23,877 bases of DNA from Cyanobacteria bacterium OH_SFB_17 (GTDB taxonomy: Bacteria; Cyanobacteriota; Vampirovibrionia; Gastranaerophilales; Gastranaerophilaceae), in the NCBI GenBank assembly GCA_023395735.1, contig JAEWYI010000011.1, positions 1 to 23,877 of the forward strand, given 5' to 3'. Made by a program: the position numbers and the translations under genes. Below are positions 22,784 to 23,877 of this stretch, one piece after another. Positions within the stretch are counted from its first letter, which is position 1, and each line of letters starts with the position of its first letter. The notes beneath the pieces are model-generated. The model worked only from the letters and a program-made list of their open reading frames with translations, had not been told where the DNA came from and made no database searches.

Positions 22784-23443
22784 ATGAAAAACGTAGCGTT
22801 CATTCCTGCAAGAGGCGGTAGCAAAGGCATAAAAGAAAAAAATATTATGCCTGTTTTCAATAAGCCGCTAATATATTGGACTGCAAAAGCTTGTGAAAAT
22901 GCTGATTGTATAGAAAAAATATACATTTCAACAGATAGTGAAAAAATTAAACAAACAGTTAATGATTTTGGATTCTCAAAAATAGAAGTTATTTCAAGAA
23001 GCCCTGAAACTGCTACTGACGCGGCAACCTCTGAAAGCGCCTTGATTGAATTTTGTAAAAATTATATCTTTGACAATGTTATTTTTTTGCAGGCAACTTC
23101 ACCTTTGACTGATTCAAAAGATATTGATTCAGCGTTTGATAAATTTTTATCACAGAATGCTGATTCAATGTTATCTGTTGTCAAAAATTATCAATTTTTG
23201 TGGGACACTAAAGGGGCCCCGCTTAATTATAATCCACAAAACCGCCCAAGAAGACAGGATTGGGATGGATATTACATCGAAAACGGTGCCTTTTATTTGA
23301 GTAAAAGAGAAAATATATTAAAATCCGATTGTCGAATATCAGGCAAAATTTCATACTACGAAATGCCTTCAAACACTCTTTTTGAAATTGATGAGCCTGC
23401 GGACAAAGAAATTATTGAAAAACTTTTGAGCACTAAAATTTAG
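22784..23443 (+). CDS. Acylneuraminate cytidylyltransferase family (CMP-sugar synthetase)
   Basis: Expected to activate a nine-carbon or related keto-sugar acid with CTP. The CTP-binding loop IPARGGSKGIKEKNI spans 7-21; FLQATSPL (101-108), RPRRQDW and YYIENGAFY (163-171) and the metal-ligand region EIDEPAD (201-207) follow the NeuA/PseF/LegF pattern. Size (219) fits single-domain enzymes. Sialic, legionaminic, pseudaminic or another sugar cannot be distinguished: no sugar synthase (NeuB-like) or epimerase is present in the window. A GGAAG lies 8 bases upstream, and it starts 2 bases after the hpt stop, so it is probably cotranscribed with tilS-hpt. Its 3' end overlaps the convergent small gene by 11 bases. 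Confidence 0.88.
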   Translation: MKNVAFIPARGGSKGIKEKNIMPVFNKPLIYWTAKACENADCIEKIYISTDSEKIKQTVNDFGFSKIEVISRSPETATDAATSESALIEFCKNYIFDNVIFLQATSPLTDSKDIDSAFDKFLSQNADSMLSVVKNYQFLWDTKGAPLNYNPQNRPRRQDWDGYYIENGAFYLSKRENILKSDCRISGKISYYEMPSNTLFEIDEPADKEIIEKLLSTKI

Positions 23444-23723
23444 CGTCAAATGTTGGTCTTTCGCCGTTTGCAGCAATGTCTGCTTCAGTCAATATTGTAT
23501 TCATATTAAAATTTTCGACTCTGCGTTTGTTTAATTCGTGAGTCAAATCGCCGCTAAAAACATTTTCATTTTCTTGAAGATAAGAAAATAAAGGCTCAAG
23601 AACACCTGATGCAAGCTTGCCAGCGGTTTCTCCAGCTTGTTTAATAGTTCTTTCAGGAACTTTAACATTCATTCCGAAAGATCTTGAATTATTAAAAAAG
23701 TTTAAAAATGAAGATTCTGCCAT
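23433..23723 (-). CDS. Unrecognised small protein
   Basis: A 96-residue frame reading MAESSFLNFF at the start and ending NGERPTFDAKF. I do not recognise the family. It has no signal peptide or membrane helix; the middle (VPERTIKQAGETAGKLASGVLEPLFSYLQ) looks helical and amphipathic, and the rest is polar. A coding role is supported by GAGGG (23733-23729), 5 bases before the ATG at 23723, by a candidate TTGACA promoter further upstream, and by ordinary amino-acid composition. ATG at 23726 and TTG at 23735 are alternative starts. It is convergent with the CMP-sugar synthetase gene and overlaps it by 11 bases, with no terminator between. Confidence 0.65.
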   Translation of the reverse strand: MAESSFLNFFNNSRSFGMNVKVPERTIKQAGETAGKLASGVLEPLFSYLQENENVFSGDLTHELNKRRVENFNMNTILTEADIAANGERPTFDAKF

Positions 23724-23746
23724 CATATCCCTCAAATTCGTATCTG

Positions 23747-23775
23747 CAATAAATACATCGACACATCCTTGTCAA
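23747..23775 (-). promoter_or_regulatory. Candidate promoter of the unrecognised small gene
   Basis: On the minus strand a consensus TTGACA (23775-23770) is followed after 17 bases by TTATTG (23752-23747), a poor -10. The spacing is ideal but the -10 is weak. The remaining bases to the right edge are AT-rich and show no gene. Confidence 0.35.
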
Positions 23776-23877
23776 AAGTTTAATGATAATGATGAAAATG
23801 TAAAGAAAATTTACAAACAGCTATACTGAATTTAGAATTTGTAAAACTATATACAGATAGTAATAATAAATAATTTG

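Overview
The window looks like chromosomal DNA of an AT-rich (about one third G+C by eye) diderm bacterium. The best guess is the non-photosynthetic cyanobacterial sister group Vampirovibrionia/Melainabacteria, order Gastranaerophilales. The clues are an orphan pseudopilin with the FTLAEVLITLGIIG-type start that is abundant in that group, an HNH endonuclease of the type common in cyanobacteria, and a TolC-type outer-membrane channel. This placement is inference from gene style and was not tested by phylogeny.

Left part (1-6114): the edge of a divergent minus-strand gene; a secreted lytic transglycosylase ending at a perfect 50-bp palindrome; a promoter driving a Nudix/NrtR-like regulator, then secG and tcdA; a small heat-shock protein; and enolase with an unusual cysteine-rich tail. 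A bidirectional terminator separates enolase from a convergent pseudopilin and an HNH endonuclease gene.

Middle (6115-13672): ispH and rpsA (four S1 domains) on the minus strand, coupled by a TAATG overlap with the rpsA Shine-Dalgarno inside the ispH 3' end. Next is a ~300-bp non-coding element with perfect 23-bp terminal inverted repeats (MITE-like). Then come an 803-residue four-module sulfur-trafficking fusion (CoA-disulfide-reductase-like, rhodanese, TusA, DsrE-like) with an AT palindrome at its promoter, a YggU-family gene, and a divergent rel (p)ppGpp synthetase/hydrolase whose mRNA looks leaderless.

Right part (13673-23877): a short predicted transcription unit (promoter, 31-codon ORF, terminator) in the gap after rel. 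It is followed by a tightly overlapping six-gene efflux operon: TetR/CecR-like regulator, outer-membrane factor, HlyD-type adaptor, ABC ATPase with two nucleotide-binding domains, and two ABC-2 permeases. The regulator's promoter carries two CAAACGTTTG-centred operators, one filling the -35/-10 spacer. The set resembles E. coli cecR-ybhGFSR plus its own outer-membrane channel, so it could form a complete tripartite exporter. The window ends with tilS-hpt, a CMP-sialic-acid-synthetase-like nucleotidyltransferase and an unrecognised convergent small gene.

Most of the window is housekeeping. No phage, CRISPR array, tRNA or rRNA was seen. The most novel-looking items are the short leaderless transcription unit after rel, the MITE-like element, the cysteine tail on enolase and the four-domain sulfur fusion.
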